The notes below the pieces were generated by a model. That model had not been told where the DNA came from, ran no database searches, and saw only the letters and a program-made list of their open reading frames with translations. The position numbers and the translations under genes were made by a program. Below, in pieces: positions 33,542 through 42,304 of a DNA stretch of 64,000 nt (positions are counted from its first letter, which is position 1; every line of letters begins with the position of its first letter). The DNA comes from Rhizobium sp. G21 (lineage in GTDB: Bacteria; Pseudomonadota; Alphaproteobacteria; Rhizobiales; Rhizobiaceae). The DNA lies in assembly GCF_014158035.1 (NCBI RefSeq), contig NZ_JACFXW010000001.1, positions 3,512,001 to 3,576,000 on the forward strand, read 5' to 3'.

Positions 33542-34729
33542 ATGAGAGAAGCAGTGATCGTCAGCACAGCCCGCACCGGGATCGGCAGGGCGTTCCGCGG
33601 ATCGTTGAACGCGACGAAGTCTCCGAGACTGGCGGGCCACGTGCTGGCGCAAGCCATTGCGCGGTCCGGCGTCGAACCCGGCGAGGTGGAGGATGTCGTC
33701 CTGGGCGTCGTCCTGTCGGCCGGCACAGCCGGGATGAATCTCGCTCGCAACGCAGCGCTCGCGGCCGGCTGCCCGGTCTCCGTCGCCGGCCAGAGCATCG
33801 ATCGCCAATGCGCCTCCGGCCTGATGGCGATCGCCACGGCCGCCAAGCAGATCATCGTCGACGGCATGGATGTGGTGGCGGCCGGTGGACAGGAAAACAT
33901 ATCCGCGGTGCAGAACCCCTATTTCGCCTGGGTCCAGAAAGAGGCGGACCCGGCCGTAATCGCAGCGGCTCCGCATGCCTATATGCCGATGCTCCAGACC
34001 GCCGAATATGTGGCGCGCGCCTATTCGATCGGCCGCGAGGCGCAGGACGCCTATGCGTTGCAGTCCCAGCAGCGTACGGCCGCCGCGCAGGCCGCGGGTC
34101 GGTTCGACGCCGAAATCGTCCCTTTCGCCGCCACCATGACGGTCACCGACAAGTCGACGGGCGAGACCCGCGAAGAGGCGGTGACGCTCGCGCGCGACGA
34201 AGGCAATCGCCCGGAAACGACGGCGGAGGGGCTCGCGGCCCTTCGTCCGGTGATCGAAGGAGGCGTGATCACCGCCGGCAACGCCAGCCAGCTTTCCGAC
34301 GGGGCCTCGGCCATGGTGCTGATGGACGCGCGCCTGGCGGAAAAACGCGGGCTTTCGCCGCTCGGCATTTATCGCGGCATGGCGGTCGCCGGCTGCGCGC
34401 CCGAGGAGATGGGCGTCGGGCCCGTTCACGCCGTGCCGAAGCTGCTGGAGCGGCACGGGCTCCGCGTTGGGGACATCGGTCTCTGGGAACTCAACGAAGC
34501 CTTCGCCGTCCAGGCCCTCTATTGCCGCGACAAACTCGGAATCGACCCCGAACTCTACAACGTCAACGGCGGCGGCATCTCCATCGGTCACCCCTATGGC
34601 ATGACCGGCGCCAGGCTCGTCGGTCACGCGCTGATCGAGGGCAGGCGGCGAGGCGTACGCCATGTCGTGGTCACCATGTGCGTCGGCGGCGGCATGGGAG
34701 CGGCGGGACTGTTCGAAGTCTGTGGGTAG
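33542..34729 (+). CDS. Thiolase family protein (acetyl-CoA acetyltransferase)
   Basis: 395 residues, normal for the family. Active-site elements are complete: nucleophilic Cys in [13 protein letters not shown] (about residue 89), the NEAFA motif, His in [16 protein letters not shown] and the second Cys in [13 protein letters not shown]. It cleaves 3-ketoacyl-CoA or forms acetoacetyl-CoA. Together with the ligase upstream and the SDR downstream it fits a small beta-oxidation-like set for an acid that is not identified. Confidence 0.9.
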   Translation: MREAVIVSTARTGIGRAFRGSLNATKSPRLAGHVLAQAIARSGVEPGEVEDVVLGVVLSAGTAGMNLARNAALAAGCPVSVAGQSIDRQCASGLMAIATAAKQIIVDGMDVVAAGGQENISAVQNPYFAWVQKEADPAVIAAAPHAYMPMLQTAEYVARAYSIGREAQDAYALQSQQRTAAAQAAGRFDAEIVPFAATMTVTDKSTGETREEAVTLARDEGNRPETTAEGLAALRPVIEGGVITAGNASQLSDGASAMVLMDARLAEKRGLSPLGIYRGMAVAGCAPEEMGVGPVHAVPKLLERHGLRVGDIGLWELNEAFAVQALYCRDKLGIDPELYNVNGGGISIGHPYGMTGARLVGHALIEGRRRGVRHVVVTMCVGGGMGAAGLFEVCG

Positions 34730-34841
34730 AAGGCCGCGCTCGTCGGCGCGGTGGATGCAATTGACGACGCGCGCCGGGCCGAGGCAATAACAAATCGAGA
34801 CCTTCGGAGGCGATCCGGAGAGCGAGCAAAGAGGTCCGAGT

Positions 34842-35546
34842 GTGCCTGTCGAACGCAAGAAAACCCCGAAAAGATCCGTGAAAGCGGAGCGGCGCGCCGA
34901 AATGATCGAACAGATCCTGGACGCCGCCGAGGCTCTCTTTTCGCGGCACGGTCTCTATGGAGTCACCCTGAAGGATGTCGCCCAGAGCATCGGCGTCCAT
35001 CACACGCTGATCAATTACTACTTCGACGACAAGAAGCAGTTGTTCGACGCCGTCTTCTCCCGCCGCGCCTCGGTGACCAGCGAACGGCGCATGAGAATGC
35101 TCGATGAATACGACGCCGCAACCAAAGGCAGTCCGACCGTCGAAGGCGCGTTGCGCGCCTTTCTCGATACGGATCTCGATCTCTATATCGAAGGCGGCGA
35201 GAACTGGAAAAACTATGCCGCGCTCGGCGCGCAGGTGGCCAATACTCCGGAATGGGGCGCCGAGATGATGGACAAGCATTTCGATCCCGTCGTGCTGCGC
35301 CTGATCGATATCCTCAAGAAGGCGCTGCCCGACAGCGCCGAGGAGGATATTTTCTGGGGTTATCATTTCGTCACCGGCGCCCTGATGCTGACATTGGCGC
35401 GCACGGGGCGCATCGACAAACTGTCCGGCGGCCTCTGCCGTTCGGAGGATCTGTTGGCGGTCAAGGCGCGGATGGCGACCTTCATGGCCGCCGGCTTCAA
35501 CGCCATCTGCAAGCCTCGCTCCGAGGGCTCCGCCTCGACCAACTGA
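34842..35546 (+). CDS. TetR family transcriptional regulator
   Basis: 234 residues, starting at GTG 34842. The N-terminal helix-turn-helix is ILDAAEALFSRHGLYGVTLK, then VAQSIGVHHTLINYYFDDKK. It probably represses the acyl-CoA ligase/thiolase/SDR cluster in which it lies, as FadR- or PsrA-like TetR proteins do with acyl-CoA ligands; this is inference from position. Family DNA-binding residues look intact. Confidence 0.85.
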   Translation: MPVERKKTPKRSVKAERRAEMIEQILDAAEALFSRHGLYGVTLKDVAQSIGVHHTLINYYFDDKKQLFDAVFSRRASVTSERRMRMLDEYDAATKGSPTVEGALRAFLDTDLDLYIEGGENWKNYAALGAQVANTPEWGAEMMDKHFDPVVLRLIDILKKALPDSAEEDIFWGYHFVTGALMLTLARTGRIDKLSGGLCRSEDLLAVKARMATFMAAGFNAICKPRSEGSASTN

Positions 35547-35626
35547 CCGGCGCATCGACGCCGATCCCCTTTGCTCGAATTTATTCATTATCGAGTGAGT
35601 TAATAAAACAACCAGGAGACTGTCTC

Positions 35627-36523
35627 ATGAAGTTGAAGGGCCGCACCGCCATTGTCACCGGGGCCGGCGGAGGGCTCGGCCGTTGCCACGCGCTGCAGTT
35701 GGCCTCGCTGGGTGCCGCCGTCGTCGTCAACGATCTCGACATCGGCCAGGCGCAAGCCGTCGCCGACGAAATCAGCGCGCAAGGCGGCGATGCAATCGCT
35801 TTCGCCGCGTCGGTCACCGACGAGCAGAAGATTGCCGAGATGGTGGAGACCGCCATGGCGCGCTTCGGACGCGTCGACATCCTCGTCAACAATGCCGGGA
35901 TCCTGCGCGACAAAAGTTTCGCCAAAATGGCGATCTCCGACTTCCGTCTCGTTCTTGAGGTGCATCTGATGGGGTCGGTTATCTGCAGCAAGGCGGTGTG
36001 GCACATCATGCGAGAGCAGCGCTTCGGCCGCATCGTCATGACCACTTCGTCCTCGGGGCTCTACGGCAATTTCGGGCAATCGAATTACAGCGCAGCAAAA
36101 ATGGGGTTGGTCGGGCTGATGCAGACGCTGGCGCTCGAGGGCGATAACTACAATATCCGCGTCAATGCGATCGCTCCGACCGCCGCGACGTCGATGACGG
36201 AAGGACTGCTGTCTCCGGACGCCTTGGACGTTCTAAAGCCGGAAAGGGTCAGTGAGGGACTTTTGGCTTTGGTCGGCGACGACGCGCCGACCCGGACGAT
36301 CCTTTGCGCCGGCGCCGGCCATTTCGCCGCCGCCCATATCACGTTGACGACCGGCCTCGGCATCGAGACCGGCCCACAGACCCCGGATGTGGTCGTGGCC
36401 TCGCTGGACAGGATCACCGATCGCAAGGAAGAGATCGTCCCCCGCTACGGTTTCACACAGGCCGAGCGCGAATTGGCGAGCGTCGGCGCCGCCGCGCCGA
36501 TCCTCGCCAACACAAGGCCCTGA
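35627..36523 (+). CDS. Short-chain dehydrogenase/reductase (3-hydroxyacyl-CoA type)
   Basis: 298 residues with a classical Rossmann start, TAIVTGAGGGLGRCHALQLA, NNAG in VDILVNNAGILRD, catalytic Ser region TTSSSGLYGNFGQ and the YSAAK motif. The length and the tail with FAAAHITLTTGLGI resemble the SDR domain of multifunctional (MFE-2-like) 3-hydroxyacyl-CoA dehydrogenases. It probably oxidises the 3-hydroxyacyl-CoA produced in the same pathway as the thiolase. A CAGGAG site precedes the ATG. Confidence 0.87.
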   Translation: MKLKGRTAIVTGAGGGLGRCHALQLASLGAAVVVNDLDIGQAQAVADEISAQGGDAIAFAASVTDEQKIAEMVETAMARFGRVDILVNNAGILRDKSFAKMAISDFRLVLEVHLMGSVICSKAVWHIMREQRFGRIVMTTSSSGLYGNFGQSNYSAAKMGLVGLMQTLALEGDNYNIRVNAIAPTAATSMTEGLLSPDALDVLKPERVSEGLLALVGDDAPTRTILCAGAGHFAAAHITLTTGLGIETGPQTPDVVVASLDRITDRKEEIVPRYGFTQAERELASVGAAAPILANTRP

Positions 36524-36614
36524 CGTCAGGACCATTCGAGGCAAGCCGGTCGGCTCTGCATCTGTCTGCCGAACGGATTGGACACCGTTCAGTCCTGCCG
36601 ACGAGAGCGAACCG

Positions 36615-36749
36615 TTATTTGGGGTTTGGCCTCTTGTCCTGAGCGTCTTTCGGCGCCTGCTTCTGATGGCGGGCGAGCTCGCGATCGATGACGGCGGGAT
36701 CGCCTTCGGCGGCGTCTTCGTTGGCGGCGGGTCTAGGGTCTTCGGGCAT
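36615..36749 (-). CDS. 44-residue hydrophilic small protein
   Basis: An ATG with GGAGATCTCAC spacing opens 44 codons with strong third-position G/C, ending in TAA. The product is highly charged and disordered-looking: it starts MPEDPRPAANEDAAEGD, then PAVIDRELARHQKQAPKDA. A candidate EcfG promoter lies upstream at 36783-36807. I do not recognise a family; many alphaproteobacteria carry such tiny stress proteins of unknown role. Confidence 0.6.
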   Translation of the reverse strand: MPEDPRPAANEDAAEGDPAVIDRELARHQKQAPKDAQDKRPNPK

Positions 36750-36764
36750 GTGAGATCTCCATTG

Positions 36765-36794
36765 AAAAGAGCGGGATGACCCAACATCCCGCTC
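36765..36794 (-). terminator. Terminator after gcd
   Basis: A perfect 10-bp stem, GAGCGGGATG with CATCCCGCTC, followed on the minus strand by TTTTC. It ends gcd transcripts. The -10 part of the small gene's candidate promoter falls in its loop and stem. Confidence 0.8.
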
Positions 36795-36807
36795 CTCGAT
36801 GCGTTCC
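36783..36807 (-). promoter_or_regulatory. Candidate EcfG promoter for the 44-residue gene
   Basis: Minus strand GGAAC-N16-TGTT, about 35 bp before the start codon. It overlaps the gcd terminator, so the small gene would be expressed separately from gcd. Confidence 0.45.
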
Positions 36808-36819
36808 CTGCCTTTCGGA

Positions 36820-39168
36820 CTATTTCGTCGGCAGGCTGTAGGCGATGACGTAGTCGCCCGTCTTGGTGCCGACCGAGCCGTGGCCGCCGGCGACGATTAG
36901 CACGACCTGCTTGCCGGCGGAGTCGGTATAGGTCATCGGCGTCGCCTGGCCGCCGGCGGGAAGGCGGCCCTTCCAGAGTTCACGGCCGGTCTTCAGGTCA
37001 TAGGCGCGGATATAGTCATCGACCGCAGCGCCAAGGAAGGCCACGCCGCCGCCGGTGATGATCGGGCCGCCGATGCCGGGCACGCCGAGCTTGAAGGGCA
37101 GGGGAAGCGGCGTCATGTCATAGACCGTGCCGTTGACATGCTTGTAGGCGATCTCGCCGGTGCGCAGATCTGCGGCGGCGACATAGCCCCAGGGCGGCGC
37201 CTGGCAGGGAATGCCGAGCGGGCCCAGGAACGGTCCCATATACACGCCATAGGGCGCGCCTTCGTTGCGGTTGAGGCCCTGCTCCGAGCCCTTCTCGTCG
37301 GCGCCCCTGGGCGGCACCTCGGCGCGCGGCACGAGCTTGGAGGTGAAGGCGAGATAGGTCGGCATGCCGAACATCACCTGCGTGACCGGATCGACCGCGA
37401 CGGACCCCCAGTTGAACACGCCGAAATTGCCGGGATAGACGAGCGTGCCATTCAACGACGGCGGCGTATACTGGCCCTCGTAGTTGAGCTTGTGGAACGA
37501 AATGCGGCAGGCCATCTGGTCGAACATCGACACGCCCCACATATTCCGCTCCTGCAACGGCGGCGGACGGAAGGTGAGGCCGGTCAGCGGCTGGGTCGGC
37601 GCTGCCCGATCTTCATGGATCGCGCCGCCGGGCGCGGGAACTTCCTTGATCGGGATCAAGGGGTCGCCGGTTCGGCGGTCCAGCACATAAATGTCGCCCT
37701 GCTTGGTCGGGCCGACAAGGGCTGGGACGGTCGTTCCGTCCGGCCTGGTGATGTCGAGAAGCGCCGGTTGAGCAGGCACGTCCATGTCCCAGAGATCGTG
37801 GTGCACGGTCTGGCGCACCCAGCGCACCGCGCCCGTATTGACGTCGAGCGCGACGATCGAGGACGAGAATTTCTCCACCGCCGGGCTGCGGTTTATGCCC
37901 AACTGGTCGGGTACCTGGTTGCCGAGCGGAATGTACACGAGGCCGAGCGCTTCGTCGGTCGAAAACACCGACCAGCTGTTGGGCGAATTGGGCGTATAGG
38001 TTTGGCCGGGGGTGATCGGGGCGGTCTGGTCGGGATTGCCGCTGTCCCAATTCCAGATCAGCGCGCCGGTGCGGACATCGAAGGCCCTGATGACGCCGGA
38101 CGGCGACTTGACCGAATAATTGTCGTTGACCGCGCCGCCGATGATGATCTTCTCGGCGGTGATCACGGGCGGCGATGTGGAGTAGTAATAGCCGCTCGGA
38201 TTATAGGGCATGCCCTGCTGAAGCTGCAACTGGCCTTGATTGGCGAACGTCGTGCACACCTGGCCCGTCTTGGCGTCGAGCGCGATCAGGCGCGCGTCCG
38301 ACACGGGCAAATAGACCCGCTCCTTGCAGGGAGCGTCGATGGCGGCCTCGGCGTCGTTGAAATAGGTCACGCCCCGGCAGGTCTGGTGCTGGCGGGCCGA
38401 GTCGAGCTTCACGCCGGGATCGAAGCGCCAGACTTCCTTGCCGGTGGTGGCGTCCAGCGCGATGGCCCAGTTGTGCGGCGTGCAGAGATAGAGCGTGTTG
38501 CCGATCTTGAGCGGCGTCACCTGATAGGTGGTTTCGCCGACATCGTCGGGACCTTTTTCGTCGCCCGTCTCGAAACGCCATTTCTCCTGAAGGGAACCCA
38601 CATTCGCCGGGGTGATTTCGGCGAGCGGCGAATAACGCTGGCCGAGTTGCGTGCGGCCGTAGCGAGGCCATTCGCCGGGCGCGATATTGTCGGGCGTCGA
38701 CGCCTGTACCTGCGGGGGCGGATCGGGTAGAACGCCGGGCTGATCATGCGGGGTTTGAAACATCGCATAGACGGCGACGACGATGGAGACGAGGAGCGGC
38801 GCGCCGAGGGTAAGGGACGAGGCCCTGCGGCCCTCCGCCCGCTCCAGGGCGGCGCCCAGGCGCTTGCGCACGAAGGGGCTCACGAGCCAGAGGCCGAACA
38901 CGATGATGAAACCGCCGCGCGGTCCGAGCTGCCACCAATCGAAGCCGACTTCCCACACCGCCCAGGCGAGCGAGCCGAGCGTGAACAGGCCGTAGACAGC
39001 CAAGGCTTCCTTGCGCCGCAAGACGAGCAACGCCGCCACGATCACGAAGACCGCGCCGGCGATGGCGTAATAGGGGCTTCCGCCCAGGGTCAGAAGATTG
39101 ATGCCGCCCACCAGCAGCACAACGCCCGAAGCGGCGCTCACGAGCGCCGTCAAAGCAAGTATCAACAT
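36820..39168 (-). CDS. gcd: Membrane-bound PQQ-dependent glucose dehydrogenase
   Basis: 782 residues, close to the usual about 800 of Gcd. The N-terminal about 140 residues hold five hydrophobic segments that anchor it in the inner membrane and take up electrons to ubiquinone. The periplasmic part is an eight-bladed quinoprotein propeller: EWPRYGRTQLGQRYSPLAEI, PHNWAIALDATTGKEVWRFD, DVNTGAVRWVRQTVHHDLWD (HHDLWD is typical) and GWGYVAAADL-like blades. It oxidises glucose to gluconolactone in the periplasm. No pqq biosynthesis gene is in the window. The gene is intact. Confidence 0.92.
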   Translation of the reverse strand: MLILALTALVSAASGVVLLVGGINLLTLGGSPYYAIAGAVFVIVAALLVLRRKEALAVYGLFTLGSLAWAVWEVGFDWWQLGPRGGFIIVFGLWLVSPFVRKRLGAALERAEGRRASSLTLGAPLLVSIVVAVYAMFQTPHDQPGVLPDPPPQVQASTPDNIAPGEWPRYGRTQLGQRYSPLAEITPANVGSLQEKWRFETGDEKGPDDVGETTYQVTPLKIGNTLYLCTPHNWAIALDATTGKEVWRFDPGVKLDSARQHQTCRGVTYFNDAEAAIDAPCKERVYLPVSDARLIALDAKTGQVCTTFANQGQLQLQQGMPYNPSGYYYSTSPPVITAEKIIIGGAVNDNYSVKSPSGVIRAFDVRTGALIWNWDSGNPDQTAPITPGQTYTPNSPNSWSVFSTDEALGLVYIPLGNQVPDQLGINRSPAVEKFSSSIVALDVNTGAVRWVRQTVHHDLWDMDVPAQPALLDITRPDGTTVPALVGPTKQGDIYVLDRRTGDPLIPIKEVPAPGGAIHEDRAAPTQPLTGLTFRPPPLQERNMWGVSMFDQMACRISFHKLNYEGQYTPPSLNGTLVYPGNFGVFNWGSVAVDPVTQVMFGMPTYLAFTSKLVPRAEVPPRGADEKGSEQGLNRNEGAPYGVYMGPFLGPLGIPCQAPPWGYVAAADLRTGEIAYKHVNGTVYDMTPLPLPFKLGVPGIGGPIITGGGVAFLGAAVDDYIRAYDLKTGRELWKGRLPAGGQATPMTYTDSAGKQVVLIVAGGHGSVGTKTGDYVIAYSLPTK

Positions 39169-39222
39169 ACGTCAGTCCCCTATCTGTATAACGCAGATCT
39201 CCGGCCGCGAGGTCTTCAGCCC

Positions 39223-39732
39223 TCAGGCGGAGAGGTCTCCATCGACTTCCAGTGAAATCTGGTGACGGGCTCGATTGAGGCGACTCTTCACCGTTCCAAC
39301 GGCGCAATCGCAAACCTGCGCCGCCGTCTCATAGCTCTCGCCCATCACCGCCACGAGCAACAGCACCTCGCGATAATGTGTCGGCAGGCGGGAAAGCGCG
39401 CGCTCCAGTTCACGCCCGCGAACCGTCCACTCCTGGGTGGCGGAAATAGCGCTATCGTCCGAGACACAGGCGTCCGATCCCGGCGCCTCGCGCTTGGCGA
39501 CGACGATCCGGGTGTAAAACGTGTTTCGCATGATGGTGAACAGCCAGGACTTCAACCGTGTCCCCGGCTCGAATTTTTCGATATTGGCGATCGCCTTGAG
39601 AAGGGTTTCCTGGACGAGGTCGTCGGCGTCCGAAGCGTTGCGGCAGAAGGAGCGGGCAAAAGCCCTCAATGCCGGTATGAGGTCGACGATCTCGGCGCGT
39701 ATCGTTTCCCCCTGTGATTGCGACGCAGTCAT
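39223..39732 (-). CDS. EcfG-like (ECF15-type) RNA polymerase sigma factor
   Basis: 169 residues from the ATG at 39732. Region 2 reads IPALRAFARSFCRNASDADD, then LVQETLLKAIANIEKFEPGT with RLKSWLFTIMRN; region 4 reads LSRLPTHYREVLLLVAVMGE and then CAVGTVKSRLNRAR. The pattern of region 2.1 and the FTIMRNTFY part are those of EcfG/RpoE2 general-stress sigma factors of Alphaproteobacteria. No phyR or nepR lies next to it, so it may be an extra paralogue. A perfect GGAAC-N17-CGTT site lies 39 bp upstream, so it may be autoregulated. Confidence 0.8.
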   Translation of the reverse strand: MTASQSQGETIRAEIVDLIPALRAFARSFCRNASDADDLVQETLLKAIANIEKFEPGTRLKSWLFTIMRNTFYTRIVVAKREAPGSDACVSDDSAISATQEWTVRGRELERALSRLPTHYREVLLLVAVMGESYETAAQVCDCAVGTVKSRLNRARHQISLEVDGDLSA

Positions 39733-39770
39733 ATGGGCGTTCCCTCTCGAATCAACACGCATGACGGGTT

Positions 39771-39796
39771 AACGCCGCCGCCGTCGGTCCGGTTCC
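39771..39796 (-). promoter_or_regulatory. Candidate EcfG promoter for the sigma factor gene
   Basis: Minus strand GGAAC-N17-CGTT, a full match to the alphaproteobacterial general-stress promoter pattern, in the gap between topoisomerase IB and the sigma factor gene. Confidence 0.6.
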
Positions 39797-39821
39797 GGAA
39801 GGGCGCCGATAAAGGTCGGGG

Positions 39822-40871
39822 TCATGCCGCCCGGGATGCGGTCGCCGGCGTCTCGTTCGGAAGAAAGGCCGCCAGCAGCGCTTCCTTGCGCGTCAGGCCA
39901 CGCGGCGTGTCCGGCGGATCGGCCAGAAGCGACGCCAAAGCGTCACGTCCCGCCACGCCGTCGGGGAGAGCCAGATCGAGCACTTTGGGATGAATATAGC
40001 TTTTTCTGCAGATGGCGGGCGTGTTGTGCAGTTCCTCGGCCGCCGCCGCGCAGAGCAACTTGACCGTCGGCGCCTCTTCGTTCGCGATGGCCGCCATTGC
40101 GACGCTGAAGGCGGCGACGCTGCCGCCCCAGGTGCGGAAGGTCTTGGCGGACACGGTCAAGCCGGTGGCGTCGCAGAGATAGGCGTTGAGTTTGCCGGAG
40201 TCGATCGCGTGATCGCTCCCCGCCGCATCCCGCCAGGCGAACAGACGCCGGCCAGGCAGGTCGGCGATGGCTTCGAGGCTTTTCTGCAGCCGCGGATGTT
40301 TGAGGGTGCGCTGAACGCGTTTGCCGCCTTTGGCGCGGAATTTCAGTTCGATGCGATCCTCGAGGATCCGCACATGCCGCTTGAGCAGCGTGGTTGCGCC
40401 GAAGGTGTTGTTCTCGCGTGCATAGGCGAGATTGCCGACGCGGATATGGGCGAGGTCGAGCAGCATCGCGACGGCGGCGAGGATGCCGGTCTCATTCTCC
40501 GCGCCGGTCGCCAGATCGCGGGCGACCCTTCGGCGAAAACGCGGCAGAGACGCGCCGAAAGCGGCCAACTGGTCGAACTTGTGGCCCGAGCGCTGGCTCT
40601 GCCACTCCGGATGATAGCGATACTGCTTGCGTCCCCGGGCGTCGAAACCGGTTGCCTGAAGATGACCATGCTCCGACAGGCAAATCCAGACGTCGCGATA
40701 GGCCGGAGGTATGCCGAGCTTGCGGATGCGGGCCAGCGTTTCGGGATCTTTCACGATGCTTCCGCAAGGCAGACGGAAGCAGAAACCCTTGCCGCGTCGC
40801 TGCCGCAGAATACCCGGTTCGACGTCGCTGACATAAATGAGATTCGAGACGGTAAGCGGCAACTCGACCAT
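39822..40871 (-). CDS. DNA topoisomerase IB
   Basis: 349 residues from the ATG at 40871 (GGAGG site). The poxvirus-like type IB fold is clear: LIYVSDVEPGILRQRRGKGF, HGHLQATGFDARGRKQYRYH, then ARENNTFGATTLLKRHV and the catalytic Tyr in CRKSYIHPKVL. It relaxes supercoils through a 3'-phosphotyrosine bond. In Alphaproteobacteria this small enzyme is often found near stress genes, and the promoter motif upstream supports stress induction. Confidence 0.88.
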   Translation of the reverse strand: MVELPLTVSNLIYVSDVEPGILRQRRGKGFCFRLPCGSIVKDPETLARIRKLGIPPAYRDVWICLSEHGHLQATGFDARGRKQYRYHPEWQSQRSGHKFDQLAAFGASLPRFRRRVARDLATGAENETGILAAVAMLLDLAHIRVGNLAYARENNTFGATTLLKRHVRILEDRIELKFRAKGGKRVQRTLKHPRLQKSLEAIADLPGRRLFAWRDAAGSDHAIDSGKLNAYLCDATGLTVSAKTFRTWGGSVAAFSVAMAAIANEEAPTVKLLCAAAAEELHNTPAICRKSYIHPKVLDLALPDGVAGRDALASLLADPPDTPRGLTRKEALLAAFLPNETPATASRAA

Positions 40872-40896
40872 GATCACCCTCCTGAGAGCGCTGATC

Positions 40897-40922
40897 AACG
40901 CGCGTCTCCTCCGGAGTGTTCC
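40897..40922 (-). promoter_or_regulatory. Candidate EcfG promoter for topoisomerase IB
   Basis: Minus strand GGAAC-N17-CGTT, full match, about 26 bp before the start codon. Confidence 0.6.
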
Positions 40923-40955
40923 CGACGCCCATCGGCGCCGAAGAATGATTTATTT

Positions 40956-40980
40956 GGAACCATCTCGGCCCCGGGCGGTT
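40956..40980 (+). promoter_or_regulatory. Candidate EcfG promoter for the 84-residue gene
   Basis: Plus strand GGAAC-N16-GGTT, divergent from the topoisomerase promoter. The leader to the start codon would be about 155 nt. Confidence 0.4.
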
Positions 40981-41143
40981 CTGAAAGCGAGGTCGCGGGC
41001 CGTGCCAAACGGACGCGACGGCGCTGAAGAACATGAGGGTTTTTCCGTTTTCACCTCATGGCCAACGAAATGGCAGACGAGCTTCTTACCCGTCCGGTCC
41101 CGCCTCAACCGTCCACAGTCTACCACAAACACGGAGACGAAGC

Positions 41144-41398
41144 ATGGCCCGCAAGGAGAATGCCGAAGCCGCCGCCGCGCCCATCCCCGATGATCAGCCG
41201 ACGACCGCGCGCGACGCCGAAATCTCGGAAGCCGCCGTGGATGTCGCGCTTCAGGAAGCGGACGGTTTGGTTCTGCCCGACATCAGCGAACTCGAAAGCG
41301 AAGGCGCGACGCAAGCCTTCGCCGTTCCTTTGACGCCGCCCTTCATGCAGGACGACGACGCGGACGAGATGAACGGCGAAAACGAACAGCGCGGCTGA
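41144..41398 (+). CDS. 84-residue acidic protein, unknown function
   Basis: ATG with GGAGACGA spacing. The product begins MARKENAEAAAAPIPDD and is strongly acidic, ending DDDADEMNGENEQRG; the middle (LPDISELESEGATQAFAVPL) is a possible helix. It is probably cytoplasmic and flexible. It lies downstream of a candidate stress promoter. No family recognised; it is not NepR, which is shorter and has two defined helices. Confidence 0.65.
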   Translation: MARKENAEAAAAPIPDDQPTTARDAEISEAAVDVALQEADGLVLPDISELESEGATQAFAVPLTPPFMQDDDADEMNGENEQRG

Positions 41399-41427
41399 CG
41401 CTCCGTGCCGACACCGCTCCTGCGACG

Positions 41428-42141
41428 TCAGTTGATCAGGCGGTGTTCACCGATCCCCGTAGTTTCCAGCAATGTCACCAGCCATTTCTCGACGGGCACA
41501 TCGGCGGGACAATTGTCGATCTCCTCGATCGCTCGCTCGAGCGCACGCTCGACGAGCGTTTCGGCGGATTCCTCGGTCGGTGTGATCTGCCTCGCCCGCT
41601 GGCGAAGCAGCGGCAGAAGCGCCAGAAAGTCGCGTTCGGCGCCGGATGTGTCCTGTCCCGTATTCTTGGCTTCCGCTTCGGCCTTCTCCAGTGCGCGCCG
41701 GATGACGGGCCAAGGGGCCGGCTTGGCCACGCGGGCGGCGTCGCGATAGGCTTCAGGCACGATCGCGCTTTCGTATCCCGTATAGAAAATATAGGGAATA
41801 TTCCGCTTCACCAGTTCGGCGGCGAGATCGAAGGCGATGTGGCCATTCAGGTTGAGGTCGAGGATTGCGGCAGTAATGTCCCGATCCGCTCTGAGGGCGA
41901 CGAGAGCCTCTTCAACGCTCGTATAGGGACCCGACACTGCATAACCGTCCGCAAGCGGCTCAGACGCCAGTTGCTCGCCGATAATATAGTCGTCTTCCAG
42001 CACCAGAAGTTTCCTGCCGGGAGTGGACGTCCTGGCCGACTTGGCGCTACGGCCAGAAATGGGGAGCGGATGAGCGGAGTCCGCAGTTTCGCGGACGTCG
42101 TTCGCTCCAAGGTTTTCGCCTGATGTCCGTGCTCCGGCCAA
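41428..42141 (-). CDS. Response regulator with unusual C-terminal region
   Basis: 237 residues. It starts at TTG 42141, which has an AGGAG site at good spacing and no better ATG in frame. Residues about 42-155 are a receiver domain (KLLVLEDDYIIGEQLASEPL, phospho-acceptor Asp in AAILDLNLNGHIAF, IFYTGYES with Thr and the Lys in RVAKPAPW). The last about 75 residues (FLALLPLLRQRARQITPTEE, then LVERALERAIEEIDNCPADV) form helices that resemble a sigma-like or NepR-binding fold only loosely. PhyR has the reverse order, so this is not PhyR. No kinase is adjacent. Confidence 0.75.
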   Translation of the reverse strand: MAGARTSGENLGANDVRETADSAHPLPISGRSAKSARTSTPGRKLLVLEDDYIIGEQLASEPLADGYAVSGPYTSVEEALVALRADRDITAAILDLNLNGHIAFDLAAELVKRNIPYIFYTGYESAIVPEAYRDAARVAKPAPWPVIRRALEKAEAEAKNTGQDTSGAERDFLALLPLLRQRARQITPTEESAETLVERALERAIEEIDNCPADVPVEKWLVTLLETTGIGEHRLIN

Positions 42142-42252
42142 TCTCGTTTCTCCTGCGAAGCATGCGCCGTTCTCAATCAGACCATGGCATATTATGGGTG
42201 TTCGTCCGGCGCAAAGCTAGTGCGATTTATGCAATGGTTCGAATTTGTGCGG

Positions 42253-42278
42253 GGAACGTTTATCCCCACGGTTTGGTT
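42253..42278 (+). promoter_or_regulatory. Candidate EcfG promoter for the secreted small protein
   Basis: GGAAC-N17-GGTT, 27 bp upstream of the start at 42305. Confidence 0.45.
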
Positions 42279-42304
42279 TCCCCCAGGCAACAGGGAGAAA
42301 CGAC

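Noticed and set aside
41144..42141. Reading the response regulator and the 84-residue gene as PhyR and NepR
   Set aside because: PhyR has the sigma-like domain first and receiver last; here the receiver comes first. The small protein lacks the NepR helices.
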